The notes under the pieces: generated by a model | What the model saw: only the letters and a program-made list of their open reading frames with translations | The model's database searches: none | What the model was told of the DNA's origin: nothing | Translations under genes and position numbers: made by a program | Source of the DNA: JAPLGE01 sp964355545 | Lineage (GTDB): Bacteria > Bipolaricaulota > Bipolaricaulia > UBA7950 > UBA9294 | Length of the DNA: 17,535 bases | Direction: 5' to 3' | Assembly: GCA_964355545.1 (NCBI GenBank) | Contig: CAYHEK010000031.1 | Location: 1 to 17,535, forward strand | Shown: one piece after another, positions 5,237 to 12,186 of the stretch | How the letters are laid out: the number at the start of each line of letters is the position of its first letter | Position numbering within the stretch: position 1 is the first letter of the stretch

Positions 5237-7144
5237 CTACTTCCCCGCCCTTCCCATCTCCTCGAGGGCCTTCTTGATCTCGTCCACGCTCGCGCCGTCC
5301 TCGATCGTCGAGATGTCGCCGAGTTCCTTCTCCTCGCAGATCGCGCGGAGGACGCGGCGCATGACCTTTCCGGATCGGGTCTTGGGGAGCTGCGGGACGA
5401 CGTTCAGGATCTTGGGGGTCGCGATCGGGCCGATCCGGTCGCGGATGAGGTCAATGATCTCCTTCTTGAGGGCCTCCGACTCCTGAGCGTCCTTCTTCAG
5501 GACGACGAAGGCGGCGATGACCTGGCCCTTGACCTCGTCGTCGATCCCGATCGCCGAGACTTCGGCGACCTGGGGGTGAGCGGAGATGACCTCCTCGACT
5601 TCTCGCGTCCCCATGCGGTGCCCGGCGACGTTGATCACCTCGTCGGCGCGGCCGAGGAGCCAGAAGTACCCGTCCTCGTCCTTGATCGCGTAGTCGCCGC
5701 AGAGGTAGAGGTCCTTCCCTTGGCGCTTGAAGAAGCTCCAGTAGCTCTCGACGTAGCGCTCGTCGCTCCCCCAGATCGTCTGGAGGGTCCCCGGCGGAAG
5801 GGGCGGGTGTCCGGCGAGGTACCCGCGCGTGCCAGCGGGGACGGGGTTCCCCTTCTCGTCGACGACCTCGAGGCGCCAGCCCATCGCCTCGCGCGTGGGA
5901 GAACCCGGCTTGAACGGAAGAGGATCGAAGCCCATGTGGTTCGTGATCATCGGCCAGCCGCTCTCGGTCTGCCAGTAGTGGTCGACGACCGGTTTCTTCA
6001 GGGTCTCATTCACCCAGCGGTAGGTTGGCTCGTCGAGGGGCTCGCCGGCGAGGAAGATGTGACGGAGCGAGGAGAGGTCATGCTTTTCGACCCACTCGGC
6101 CGGGAACTTGCGCAGCATGCGCATCGCGGTCGGGGCGGAGAAGATGACCGTCACCTTGTGCTTCTCCGCGGTCTCCCACCAGATACCGGGGGTGGGGCTA
6201 TCCGGCGTTCCTTCGAAGACGACGGTCGGGATCCCGAGGAGGAGCGGGCCGTAGATGATGTAGCTGTGGCCGACGACCCAGCCGATGTCCGAGGTCGACC
6301 AGTAGACGTCGTCCGGGCCGCAGCCGTAGATCTGGTCCATCGAGGCGTGGAGGGCGACCATGTGCCCTCCGGTGTCGCGGACGACGCCCTTGGGCTTCGC
6401 CGTCGTCCCCGAGGTGTAGAGGATGTAGCTTGGGTCGGTCGCGAGCATCCGCTCTGGTTCGACCGCGGCCTCGCCTACCGAGTCCATCTCCTCCGCCCAG
6501 GAGAGGTCGCGCCTGGGGTCGGTCCTCCAAGGCTCGACCCCGCGGTCGAGGACGATGACATAGGGGACCTTGCTCTTCGCGGCGGCGAGGGCGCGGTCGA
6601 CGATCTTTTTCAAAGCGATCGTCTTCCCCTTGCGAGAGCTTCCGTCGGCGCAGACAAGGAGCTTGGGTTGACAGTCGTCGATCCGGTCGGCGAGGGACTC
6701 GTAGGAGAACCCGGCGAAGACGACGGAGTGAATCGCGCCGATCCGCACGCAGGCGAGGACGGCGACGAGGGCCTCGGGGACCATCGGCAGGTAAATGAGG
6801 ACGCGATCGCCCTTTCCGACGCCGCGCTTCTTGAGGACCGCCGCGAAGCGGTTCACCTCACGGTAGAGGTCGCGGAAGGTGAGGATCCGGCTCCCTCCGA
6901 TCTCCGGGTTCTCCCAGAGGATCGCCGGGCGATCCCCCCGCGGCCCCAGGGCGTGGCGGTCGACCGCGTTCGTGCACAGGTTCGTCACCCCGCCCGGGAA
7001 CCAGCGGAAGAAGGGGGCCTTGGAATCGTCGAGGACCCTGTCCCAGCGCCTGTACCAGTGGAGCTTCTCCGCCTCGGGGCCCCAGAACCTCTCCGGGTCG
7101 CTGATCGAAAGCCGGTGCGCCTCCTCGTAGCCGCGACGTGCCAT
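5237..7144 (-). CDS. prpE: AMP-forming acyl-CoA synthetase, PrpE (propionate-CoA ligase) type
   Basis: This 635-residue enzyme activates a short carboxylate with ATP to the acyl-adenylate and then acyl-CoA. Landmarks are the acetyl-CoA-synthetase N-terminus (about 5-60), the P-loop YTSGTTAKPKG (243-253; the usual G-K is A-K), the adenine-binding YWQTESGWP (390-398), the CGDYAIKDEDGYFWLLGRAD hinge (482-501) and PKTRSGKVMRR, with catalytic, acetylation-prone lysine K593. The V-R-D-T-G-G-H and YWQTESGWP forms are closer to propionyl- than acetyl-CoA synthetases. ATG 7144 is preferred to GTG 7150 because a GGGGAGG site (7151-7157) is 6 bases upstream. Two TAG stops stand in tandem. It is the last gene of the large operon, after a 127-base gap with a hairpin. 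Exact acid specificity is uncertain. Confidence 0.88.
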   Translation of the reverse strand: MARRGYEEAHRLSISDPERFWGPEAEKLHWYRRWDRVLDDSKAPFFRWFPGGVTNLCTNAVDRHALGPRGDRPAILWENPEIGGSRILTFRDLYREVNRFAAVLKKRGVGKGDRVLIYLPMVPEALVAVLACVRIGAIHSVVFAGFSYESLADRIDDCQPKLLVCADGSSRKGKTIALKKIVDRALAAAKSKVPYVIVLDRGVEPWRTDPRRDLSWAEEMDSVGEAAVEPERMLATDPSYILYTSGTTAKPKGVVRDTGGHMVALHASMDQIYGCGPDDVYWSTSDIGWVVGHSYIIYGPLLLGIPTVVFEGTPDSPTPGIWWETAEKHKVTVIFSAPTAMRMLRKFPAEWVEKHDLSSLRHIFLAGEPLDEPTYRWVNETLKKPVVDHYWQTESGWPMITNHMGFDPLPFKPGSPTREAMGWRLEVVDEKGNPVPAGTRGYLAGHPPLPPGTLQTIWGSDERYVESYWSFFKRQGKDLYLCGDYAIKDEDGYFWLLGRADEVINVAGHRMGTREVEEVISAHPQVAEVSAIGIDDEVKGQVIAAFVVLKKDAQESEALKKEIIDLIRDRIGPIATPKILNVVPQLPKTRSGKVMRRVLRAICEEKELGDISTIEDGASVDEIKKALEEMGRAGK

Positions 7145-7189
7145 CCTCACCCTCCCCTTCTTCTTTTCGGCCCTGCCGCGCCTTCGAAT

Positions 7190-7226
7190 GGGACGGCGAA
7201 GGAGGTCGTCCCTCCCTCACCGTCCC
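7190..7226 (-). promoter_or_regulatory. Hairpin in the leader before prpE
   Basis: GGGACGG (7190-7196) pairs with CCGTCCC (7220-7226), and inside it GGAGG (7201-7205) pairs with CCTCC (7211-7215). In the minus-strand RNA this gives a two-step GC-rich stem. No T-tract follows. It lies in the 127-base gap between the preceding gene and prpE and could act in RNA processing or partial attenuation. Confidence 0.35.
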
Positions 7227-7271
7227 GGCGCGCGGGCGTCGCTCTGGGCCCGCACGGCCCGCAAGCGTTCC

Positions 7272-7913
7272 CTACTTCTTCGTCGGCCTCTTCGGCGTGC
7301 GATTGAGCTTCGACCGCACGAACGTGAACTCGCAGTACTGGTTCGTGAGGCAAAGCTGCGACGGGAAGTTGAAGACCCACTGGTCGTAAAGGCCGGTGAG
7401 CTTCAAGTAGGTCTCGAAGATCGCGTAGTTGCACTCGACCTGGATCGCCTGGTTGAACTCCTCCGCCTCCTTCGGCGGGAGGAGGTTCCAGATCACCTGC
7501 GTGGTGTAGGGGCAGTCGTAGCAGCGCAGGGTCAGCCGGTCCGGCGTGTCCTCGGCGATCTCGACCGGGTTCCCGAACAGGGCGAAGCTCTTGATGATGA
7601 TCTGGGCGATGTCGTGGATCGTCCAGTCCTTGTCCTCCGGCTTCTTCCCGATGAGCGCGCACAGGCTCGGCCACTCGAGCTTCGAGCGAAGCTCCCACAT
7701 CTTCCCGTAGAGGTAGACCGCGCGGTCGGTCCCGACTTCTCCCTCCATCGTCTTGAACGCCGCGTAGTCGTGGAGGGTCCACAGTTCCATCGCGTCGTTG
7801 TACGCCCGCTCCCAGGTGTAGTCGGGATGGACCTTCTGGAGCTCGCGCATGTTCTCGACGAAGCTATTGTGCCGCATCTCCTTCGCGCTCTTTCCGCAAC
7901 TTCCGCAATCCAT
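7272..7913 (-). CDS. Cys-rich protein resembling L-2-amino-thiazoline-4-carboxylate hydrolases (A copy)
   Basis: This 213-residue soluble protein begins MDCGSCGKSAKEM (C3-x-x-C6). Its second half carries a C-Y-D-C-P-Y motif (131-136), C161, and a C-terminal L-C-x5-C-E-F-T-F element (C188, C194). The layout recalls the ATC-hydrolase-like family (PF14196 in my memory), whose founder opens the thiazoline ring of L-2-amino-thiazoline-4-carboxylate on the way to cysteine; most members are uncharacterised. It is clearly a shorter paralogue of the protein at 10037-10879, sharing the Y-x-x-x-W-E region, D-C-P-Y and the terminal Cys pair. The ATG has a GGAGG site 6 bases away. It follows the flavodoxin by 88 bases. 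The catalytic or metal-binding role of the cysteines is inference. Confidence 0.6.
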   Translation of the reverse strand: MDCGSCGKSAKEMRHNSFVENMRELQKVHPDYTWERAYNDAMELWTLHDYAAFKTMEGEVGTDRAVYLYGKMWELRSKLEWPSLCALIGKKPEDKDWTIHDIAQIIIKSFALFGNPVEIAEDTPDRLTLRCYDCPYTTQVIWNLLPPKEAEEFNQAIQVECNYAIFETYLKLTGLYDQWVFNFPSQLCLTNQYCEFTFVRSKLNRTPKRPTKK

Positions 7914-7939
7914 GTCGATCCCTCCTTCGTGAGATCTAG

Positions 7940-7945
7940 ATTTTA
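7940..7945 (-). promoter_or_regulatory. -10-like TAAAAT in an 88-base gap
   Basis: The minus strand reads TAAAAT in the otherwise GC-rich gap between the flavodoxin gene and the next gene. I find no good -35 at 16-18 bases, so an internal promoter is only a possibility. Confidence 0.2.
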
Positions 7946-8001
7946 GTCGCTGGTTCCGACCGTCTTGTTTCTCCGGGTCTTCGCCCGTTCTTTGTCGAAC
8001 G

Positions 8002-8478
8002 TCAGGGGAATAGCGTCTTCACGAGCTTCGCCACAGTCTCGCCCATCGCCTGGCAGACCTTCTTCCGGTCGGCGTCGGGGGCCCCGACCGAGACCGGGCC
8101 GTAGTGTCCGCCCGAGGTGTACCCGGGCACGACCATCCCGTGGACGAGGAAGGCGCGTAAGAGGTCGAGGACCGCCGTCTCGCTCCCTCCGCCGAGGTCG
8201 CCGGAGGAGGAGAAGGCCGCCCCGACCTTCCCGGCGAGCTTGGGGTAGTACTTGATGCTGTCATCGACGAAGCGCTTCGTCTCTGCGCTCATCGAGGCAA
8301 AGTAGGTCGGGGAGCCAAGGATGATCCCGTCGAACTTCGGTAGGTCGTCGACGCTCGCCTCTTCCAGGCGCTTGAGGACGACCTCGACCCCCTCCTTCTT
8401 CACGCCCGCCGCGACGGCCTTCGCCATCGCCTCCGTGTTTCCCGTCTTTGAGTGGTAGAGAATCAGTACCTTCGCCAC
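8002..8478 (-). CDS. Flavodoxin / NAD(P)H:quinone oxidoreductase-like flavoprotein
   Basis: This 158-residue flavodoxin-fold protein has the FMN phosphate loop H-S-K-T-G-N-T-E-A-M at residues 9-18, the ring-contact loop GSPTYFASMSA at about 55, and the S-S-S-G-D-L-G-G-G-S segment near 90-100. Length and motifs fit the WrbA-like or flavodoxin family. It should carry electrons, or reduce quinones or nitro compounds, using FMN. Translation starts at GTG, with GGAGG 6 bases upstream placed right after the alr stop (14-base gap). An overlapping ATG is in another frame. Its place in the operon suggests a redox step in the same pathway, but the partner is unknown. Confidence 0.85.
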   Translation of the reverse strand: MAKVLILYHSKTGNTEAMAKAVAAGVKKEGVEVVLKRLEEASVDDLPKFDGIILGSPTYFASMSAETKRFVDDSIKYYPKLAGKVGAAFSSSGDLGGGSETAVLDLLRAFLVHGMVVPGYTSGGHYGPVSVGAPDADRKKVCQAMGETVAKLVKTLFP

Positions 8479-8492
8479 ATTCCACCTCCGAG

Positions 8493-9632
8493 CTAGTCGA
8501 GGTAGACCCGCGGCACACGCTTCGACACGCCGCAGGTTACCTCGTAGTTGATCGTCCCAATCCTCTCCGCGACGAGATCCGCGGAGGGGTCCTCCCCGAA
8601 GAGGACGACCTCGTCCCCACGACGGACCTTCCCTACGTCAGAGACGTCGGCCATACACATGTCCATGCAGATCGTGCCGACGAGCGGCGCCTTCCTCCCG
8701 TTCACGAGGACCTCAAAGCGGTTCGAGAGGAGCCGGGAGAGGCCGTCGGCGTAGCCGAGGGGAAGGGTCGCGATCACGGTCGCCTCCTTTGTCGTGATGA
8801 AGGTCCGCCCGTAGCTGATCGAGGTTCCTCCAGGTACGGTCCTCACCGCCGCGACCCTCGTCACGAGGGTCATCGCCGGCCGCAGGGGAACCGTGTGGCC
8901 GACCTCCCTCGATGGATAGAGGCCGTAGATCATGATCCCCGGCCGCACCATGTCGTACCAGGCCTCGGGGAGGTCGAGGACGGCGGCCGAGTTCGCAAGA
9001 TGGCGGAGGGGGACCTCGATCCCTGCCTTCTCAAGGTCCTCGAGGACCCGGTTGAAGGTCGCGATCTGCCCCTTGGCGAAGGCCTTGTCCGACTTATCCG
9101 CAGTCGCGAGGTGGCTCGCGACGCCACGGAGCACGAGGTTTTTGAAGCGGGCGATCTCGCGCGCGAACGGGACGGCCTCCTCCGGCGTGACGCCGATCCG
9201 ACCCATCCCCGTGTCCACCTTGAGGTGGACGTTCACCTTCTTCCGCAGCCGCCCGGCCTCACGGTCGAGGCCCTCCAAAAGCTCGAGCGAGGCGACCGTC
9301 TGATCGAGGGCACAAGCGACCGTCTTCCCCGCCTCCTCAGGCTGGATGAGGCCGAGGACGAAGATCGGGACATCGATCCCCGCCTCGCGCAGGAGGCGCC
9401 CTTCCTCGGGGAGGGCGACTCCCAGCCAGTCCGCTCCAGAAGAGAGAGCCGCGCGTGCGACCGGGATCGCGCCGTGGCCGTAGCCGTCGGCTTTCACGAC
9501 CGCCATGAGGTGTCGCGTCGGCCCGATCCGCTTGCGGATCCCTGCGATGTTATGGGAGATTGCGGAGAGGTCGATGAGCGCCCGCGTCGGGCGCTCCGTC
9601 TCCACGAGGGTCCCCTTCTCCGCCTTTCCCAC
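8493..9632 (-). CDS. alr: Alanine racemase (PLP-dependent)
   Basis: This is a 379-residue protein, usual for Alr. The N-terminal TIM barrel carries VVKADGYGHG with the PLP lysine K47, then KVDTGMGRIG and HLANSAAVLD. The C-terminal beta domain holds SYGRTF, the second catalytic base Y294 in LPLGYADG, GTICMDMCMADVSD and the terminal INYEVTCGVSKRVPRVY. These are classic alanine racemase signatures rather than those of ornithine racemase. It interconverts D- and L-alanine. In this operon it fits disposal of the D-alanine made by OrtAB, four genes upstream; a housekeeping cell-wall role alone would not need this location. The GTG at 9632 is chosen for the AAGGGAG site (9638-9644) that overlaps the preceding stop; GTG 9605 is an alternative. 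Confidence 0.93.
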   Translation of the reverse strand: MGKAEKGTLVETERPTRALIDLSAISHNIAGIRKRIGPTRHLMAVVKADGYGHGAIPVARAALSSGADWLGVALPEEGRLLREAGIDVPIFVLGLIQPEEAGKTVACALDQTVASLELLEGLDREAGRLRKKVNVHLKVDTGMGRIGVTPEEAVPFAREIARFKNLVLRGVASHLATADKSDKAFAKGQIATFNRVLEDLEKAGIEVPLRHLANSAAVLDLPEAWYDMVRPGIMIYGLYPSREVGHTVPLRPAMTLVTRVAAVRTVPGGTSISYGRTFITTKEATVIATLPLGYADGLSRLLSNRFEVLVNGRKAPLVGTICMDMCMADVSDVGKVRRGDEVVLFGEDPSADLVAERIGTINYEVTCGVSKRVPRVYLD

Positions 9633-9642
9633 GTCCGCTCCC

Positions 9643-10023
9643 TTACACCGAGGCGCTGTCGTAGTACTCGGTGATTCGCGCGATCTTCCCCTTCTCGATT
9701 CGGAAAAGATACGCGATCCGCAGGTCCGAGCGCTTGTTCGTCGCCGCCTGTCCACGGAAAGGACGGGTGTTCGTCCCAGTCCAGCGGATCTCCGCTGCGA
9801 CCTCGTCCTCGCTCCCAAAGAGGTTTAAGACCTCCGCCCGGCAGTCGGGGAAGCTCTCGAAGAGCTCGCGGTAGCCCTCCTCGAGCCCCACCCGGTCGCG
9901 GGCCGGGGGATCGGCGACCTCGTCCCCGATCGCGTTCGGCGCGTAGAGGGACGCCATCTTCTCAAGGTCGTGGCCGTCCATCGCAGAAAGCCACGCCCGC
10001 GCGACATCGATCGCCTTCGCCAT
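9643..10023 (-). CDS. NTF2/SnoaL-like protein (third copy)
   Basis: This 126-residue single-domain protein has an NTF2-like cone fold pattern: helix A-R-A-W-L-S-A-M-D-G-H-D-L-E-K-M, then L-Y-A-P-N-A, then PARDRVGLEEGYRELFESFPD, and the closing strand I-E-K-G-K-I-A-R-I-T-E-Y-Y-D. This is the SnoaL/ester-cyclase/limonene-epoxide-hydrolase superfamily, where small enzymes isomerise, cyclise or hydrate, or merely bind small ligands. It is more diverged from the two copies at 13925 and 14437 and lacks their CxxC. The ATG is preferred to the longer frame starting at 10074 because GGAGG lies about 9 bases upstream, and the longer frame would overlap the preceding gene. The substrate cannot be read. 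Confidence 0.75.
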   Translation of the reverse strand: MAKAIDVARAWLSAMDGHDLEKMASLYAPNAIGDEVADPPARDRVGLEEGYRELFESFPDCRAEVLNLFGSEDEVAAEIRWTGTNTRPFRGQAATNKRSDLRIAYLFRIEKGKIARITEYYDSASV

Positions 10024-10036
10024 TGTGTCCCCTCCT

Positions 10037-10879
10037 TCACTCCCTCCGCTCGAAGCGGATCCGGCACGAGTCATCCCCGCAGCACTGGAACTTGTCCATG
10101 GTGAAGGCGAAGCGGTCGAAGATCCCCATCGCGCGCAGGACGGCGTCGTAGTAGTTGACCGAGACGACGGCCTCGGTCTTCAAGGTCATCGAGCGGGCCT
10201 TCTCCTCGCCGAACAGGGCGACCATGTTCTGCCAGTAGGGACAGTCCTCGATCGTTGCCTCGTGGACGTCCTCGGTGTCCTTCGTCACCTTGTACGGGCA
10301 GCCGATCGACTCCCAGTAGAGCCGGGAGAGCTTGCCGAGCTCCTTCATCGTCGGGGCCGTCCCCTCCTTGATCCCGGCGACCGACTTCCAGTGGTCAAGC
10401 TCGGCGAGGGAGAAGGTCTCCCACAGGCCCATGTAGATCGTCATCGCGAGCTTCGACCCCAGCCACTTCTCCATGAACGTCCAGGTGCTCCAGTCGTAGA
10501 CGGCGAAGGCCCGCACCCAGTTCAAAAGCGCCTCCTCGAGGTAGTCCCCCGCCCCGAGGATCGCCGGGTGGTCTTTATCGGCGAGGATCGCGGCGAAGGC
10601 CTTGTCGATCGCGGCGAGGTCCGGCTTCGCCGTGACCCCGAGGGCCTGGTTCACCTTCTCGAGCCCGATGCTCGTAAAGTGGATCCAGACGTCTTTTTGG
10701 ATCTTCTCGCGCGTCCTCTTGTCCGGGACGTGCTTCTCGAGGGAGCCAAGGAAGTTTGCATGGTGGAAGGCGAGCCCCTGGGACCAGACGTAGAGCTGCT
10801 CCTCGGGCTTCGCGCCGATCTTCGCGAGGTCGATGAACAGCGGGTTCCCCAAGACCTCTCGCCTTGTCTCGGTCTTCAT
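10037..10879 (-). CDS. Cys-rich protein resembling L-2-amino-thiazoline-4-carboxylate hydrolases (B copy)
   Basis: This 280-residue soluble protein is a longer paralogue of the one at 7272-7913. The N-terminal part (1-140) is helical and extra, with H-H-x-N-F-L-G-S and aromatic-rich helices. The C-terminal half (about 145-280) matches: Y-M-G-L-W-E, then G-C-P-Y (C194), then I-E-D-C-P-Y (C213), and the closing F-Q-C-C-G-D-D-S-C-R-I-R-F-E (C266, C267, C272). The final motif resembles those of ATC-hydrolase-like and V4R-like small-molecule-binding proteins. I infer a C-N hydrolase or metal-dependent ligand-handling role, but no activity is proven. The ATG at 10879 has a GGAGG site 5 bases upstream. 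It lies 17 bases after the M28 peptidase and 13 bases before the NTF2-like gene, fully inside the operon. Confidence 0.6.
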   Translation of the reverse strand: MKTETRREVLGNPLFIDLAKIGAKPEEQLYVWSQGLAFHHANFLGSLEKHVPDKRTREKIQKDVWIHFTSIGLEKVNQALGVTAKPDLAAIDKAFAAILADKDHPAILGAGDYLEEALLNWVRAFAVYDWSTWTFMEKWLGSKLAMTIYMGLWETFSLAELDHWKSVAGIKEGTAPTMKELGKLSRLYWESIGCPYKVTKDTEDVHEATIEDCPYWQNMVALFGEEKARSMTLKTEAVVSVNYYDAVLRAMGIFDRFAFTMDKFQCCGDDSCRIRFERRE

Positions 10880-10896
10880 CGTCTCCTCCTTTCCGG

Positions 10897-12168
10897 TCAC
10901 TTGTTCGCAAGCCGCCAGCCGACGATGGCGAAGGTGTCGGCCACGGCCTTCATCGACCCCGGATTGAGGTGCTCCGGGGTGTCGAGGACGGAATGGTAGT
11001 AGGGGTCGTCCCACTGCCAGAGGACCGTCGACGGGACCCCGATCGCGTTGAACCGGCCCTCCTCCGGGTAGCCCCAGGCGCAGGTCAAGCGGCCGAAGCC
11101 GTACCCCATTTCGGCGGCGACGTTCTCCACCATCTCGAGGAGCCACTTGGGGTGCTCCTGCGGGGACGCGTCCGGCCAGTGCCCGACGTCGACCTGGATC
11201 GGGACCCCGCCCACGCCGATCATGTCCATGTCCAGGGCCGCCTTCATGTTCTTCACGAGGTCGTCTTTGTGGGCCTGGATGTACTGCCAGACTCCCTCGG
11301 TGACTCCCTCCTCGGCGGTTGTGGAGATGAACTCAAACGTGCGCCTCGACTTGGTCTTGGAGAGGACCCGCGCAAGCTCGAGGAGCGCGCCGGTCCCCGA
11401 CCCGTTGTCGTTCGCGCCCATCCCGTTCGCGTCGTCGCGGTGGGCGAGGAAGGCGATCCGCTCGTGCGGGAACTCCGTCCCGCGGTGGAAGGCGGAGAGG
11501 ACGACCGAGGTCGAGGGCTCGACCTTGTTCGACGTCTCAAGGTGGAGGCGAGTGTCGCCGCGGCCCAGGGCGTGAAAGAGCTTCATCCCCTCGATCGCGG
11601 AGATGCAGACGGCAGGAAGCTTCTCTTTGCAGAAGCGGTTTGCGATCAGCGAGTTCCCGGCCTCCATCGACGGCCGATACGGCCAGGGCATCGGGTGAAT
11701 GAGGATGACCGCGACCGCCCCCTTCTTCGCCGCGCGCTCGACGAACGTCCCCATCCAGAACTTGGCAAACCCGATCGTCTCCTCGGTGAGGACGACGATC
11801 TTCCCCTTGACGTCCTTTCCCACGTAGTCCTCATCCTCCCCGCCCCGGATGAGGACGAGGTCGGCCGTGATCCCGCCCGGCGGGGTGGAGACCCCGAACG
11901 ACGGGCTGATCCCTTCGAGGAGTTCGCCCGTCCGCTCGATCCGGATGACGGGGGGCCTCGTCTCCTGCCAGGACGGGACGCGGATCGGCGTCTCTTTGAC
12001 CTCGAGGCCGAGCGACTGGAAGCGGCGGCGCACGAACTCGATTGAGCTCTTGTCTCCCGCCGTCCCCACGAACCGGTTCGCCGCGGCCCGGCAGAGCTCC
12101 TCCACGTTCTTCTTGATGGCAAGGCCGGAGATCTCCCGCTGGATCTTCCATTCAACCTCTGAGAGCAC
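10897..12168 (-). CDS. M28-family zinc metallopeptidase / aminopeptidase
   Basis: This 423-residue protein has a protease-associated (PA) insert at about 80-205 and a C-terminal M28 di-zinc catalytic domain. The ligand set is complete: H243 in LAHRDD, D254 in GANDNGSG, the E286-E287 pair in TTAEEG, D315 (or D313) in D-M-D-M-I-G, and H392 in YYHSVLDT. Family members remove N-terminal amino acids or cleave amide, N-acyl or N-carbamoyl bonds; glutaminyl cyclases are also related. There is no signal peptide, so it acts in the cytoplasm, presumably after import by the Liv-type transporter. It starts at GTG with GGAGG 7 bases upstream, 18 bases after ortB. Being inside a catabolic operon, it may release an amino acid from a small peptide or amide; that is inference. 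Confidence 0.87.
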   Translation of the reverse strand: MLSEVEWKIQREISGLAIKKNVEELCRAAANRFVGTAGDKSSIEFVRRRFQSLGLEVKETPIRVPSWQETRPPVIRIERTGELLEGISPSFGVSTPPGGITADLVLIRGGEDEDYVGKDVKGKIVVLTEETIGFAKFWMGTFVERAAKKGAVAVILIHPMPWPYRPSMEAGNSLIANRFCKEKLPAVCISAIEGMKLFHALGRGDTRLHLETSNKVEPSTSVVLSAFHRGTEFPHERIAFLAHRDDANGMGANDNGSGTGALLELARVLSKTKSRRTFEFISTTAEEGVTEGVWQYIQAHKDDLVKNMKAALDMDMIGVGGVPIQVDVGHWPDASPQEHPKWLLEMVENVAAEMGYGFGRLTCAWGYPEEGRFNAIGVPSTVLWQWDDPYYHSVLDTPEHLNPGSMKAVADTFAIVGWRLANK

Positions 12169-12186
12169 GCTTGTCCTCCTCTTCCT

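Noticed and set aside
5576..7306. 576-codon open frame on the plus strand opposite prpE
   Set aside because: Its product is rich in Arg, Gly, Glu, Asp and Val with no domain. It mirrors the codon bias of prpE, whose motifs are intact on the other strand.
8493..9632. Ornithine racemase as the identity of the alr gene
   Set aside because: The two-domain Alr layout with LPLGYADG, SYGRTF and GTICMDM is that of alanine racemase; ornithine racemases have a different C-terminal pattern as far as I recall.
8448..9674. 408-codon open frame on the plus strand opposite alr
   Set aside because: Antisense shadow of alr, made open by GC-rich third positions. No recognisable fold, and no operon context on that strand.
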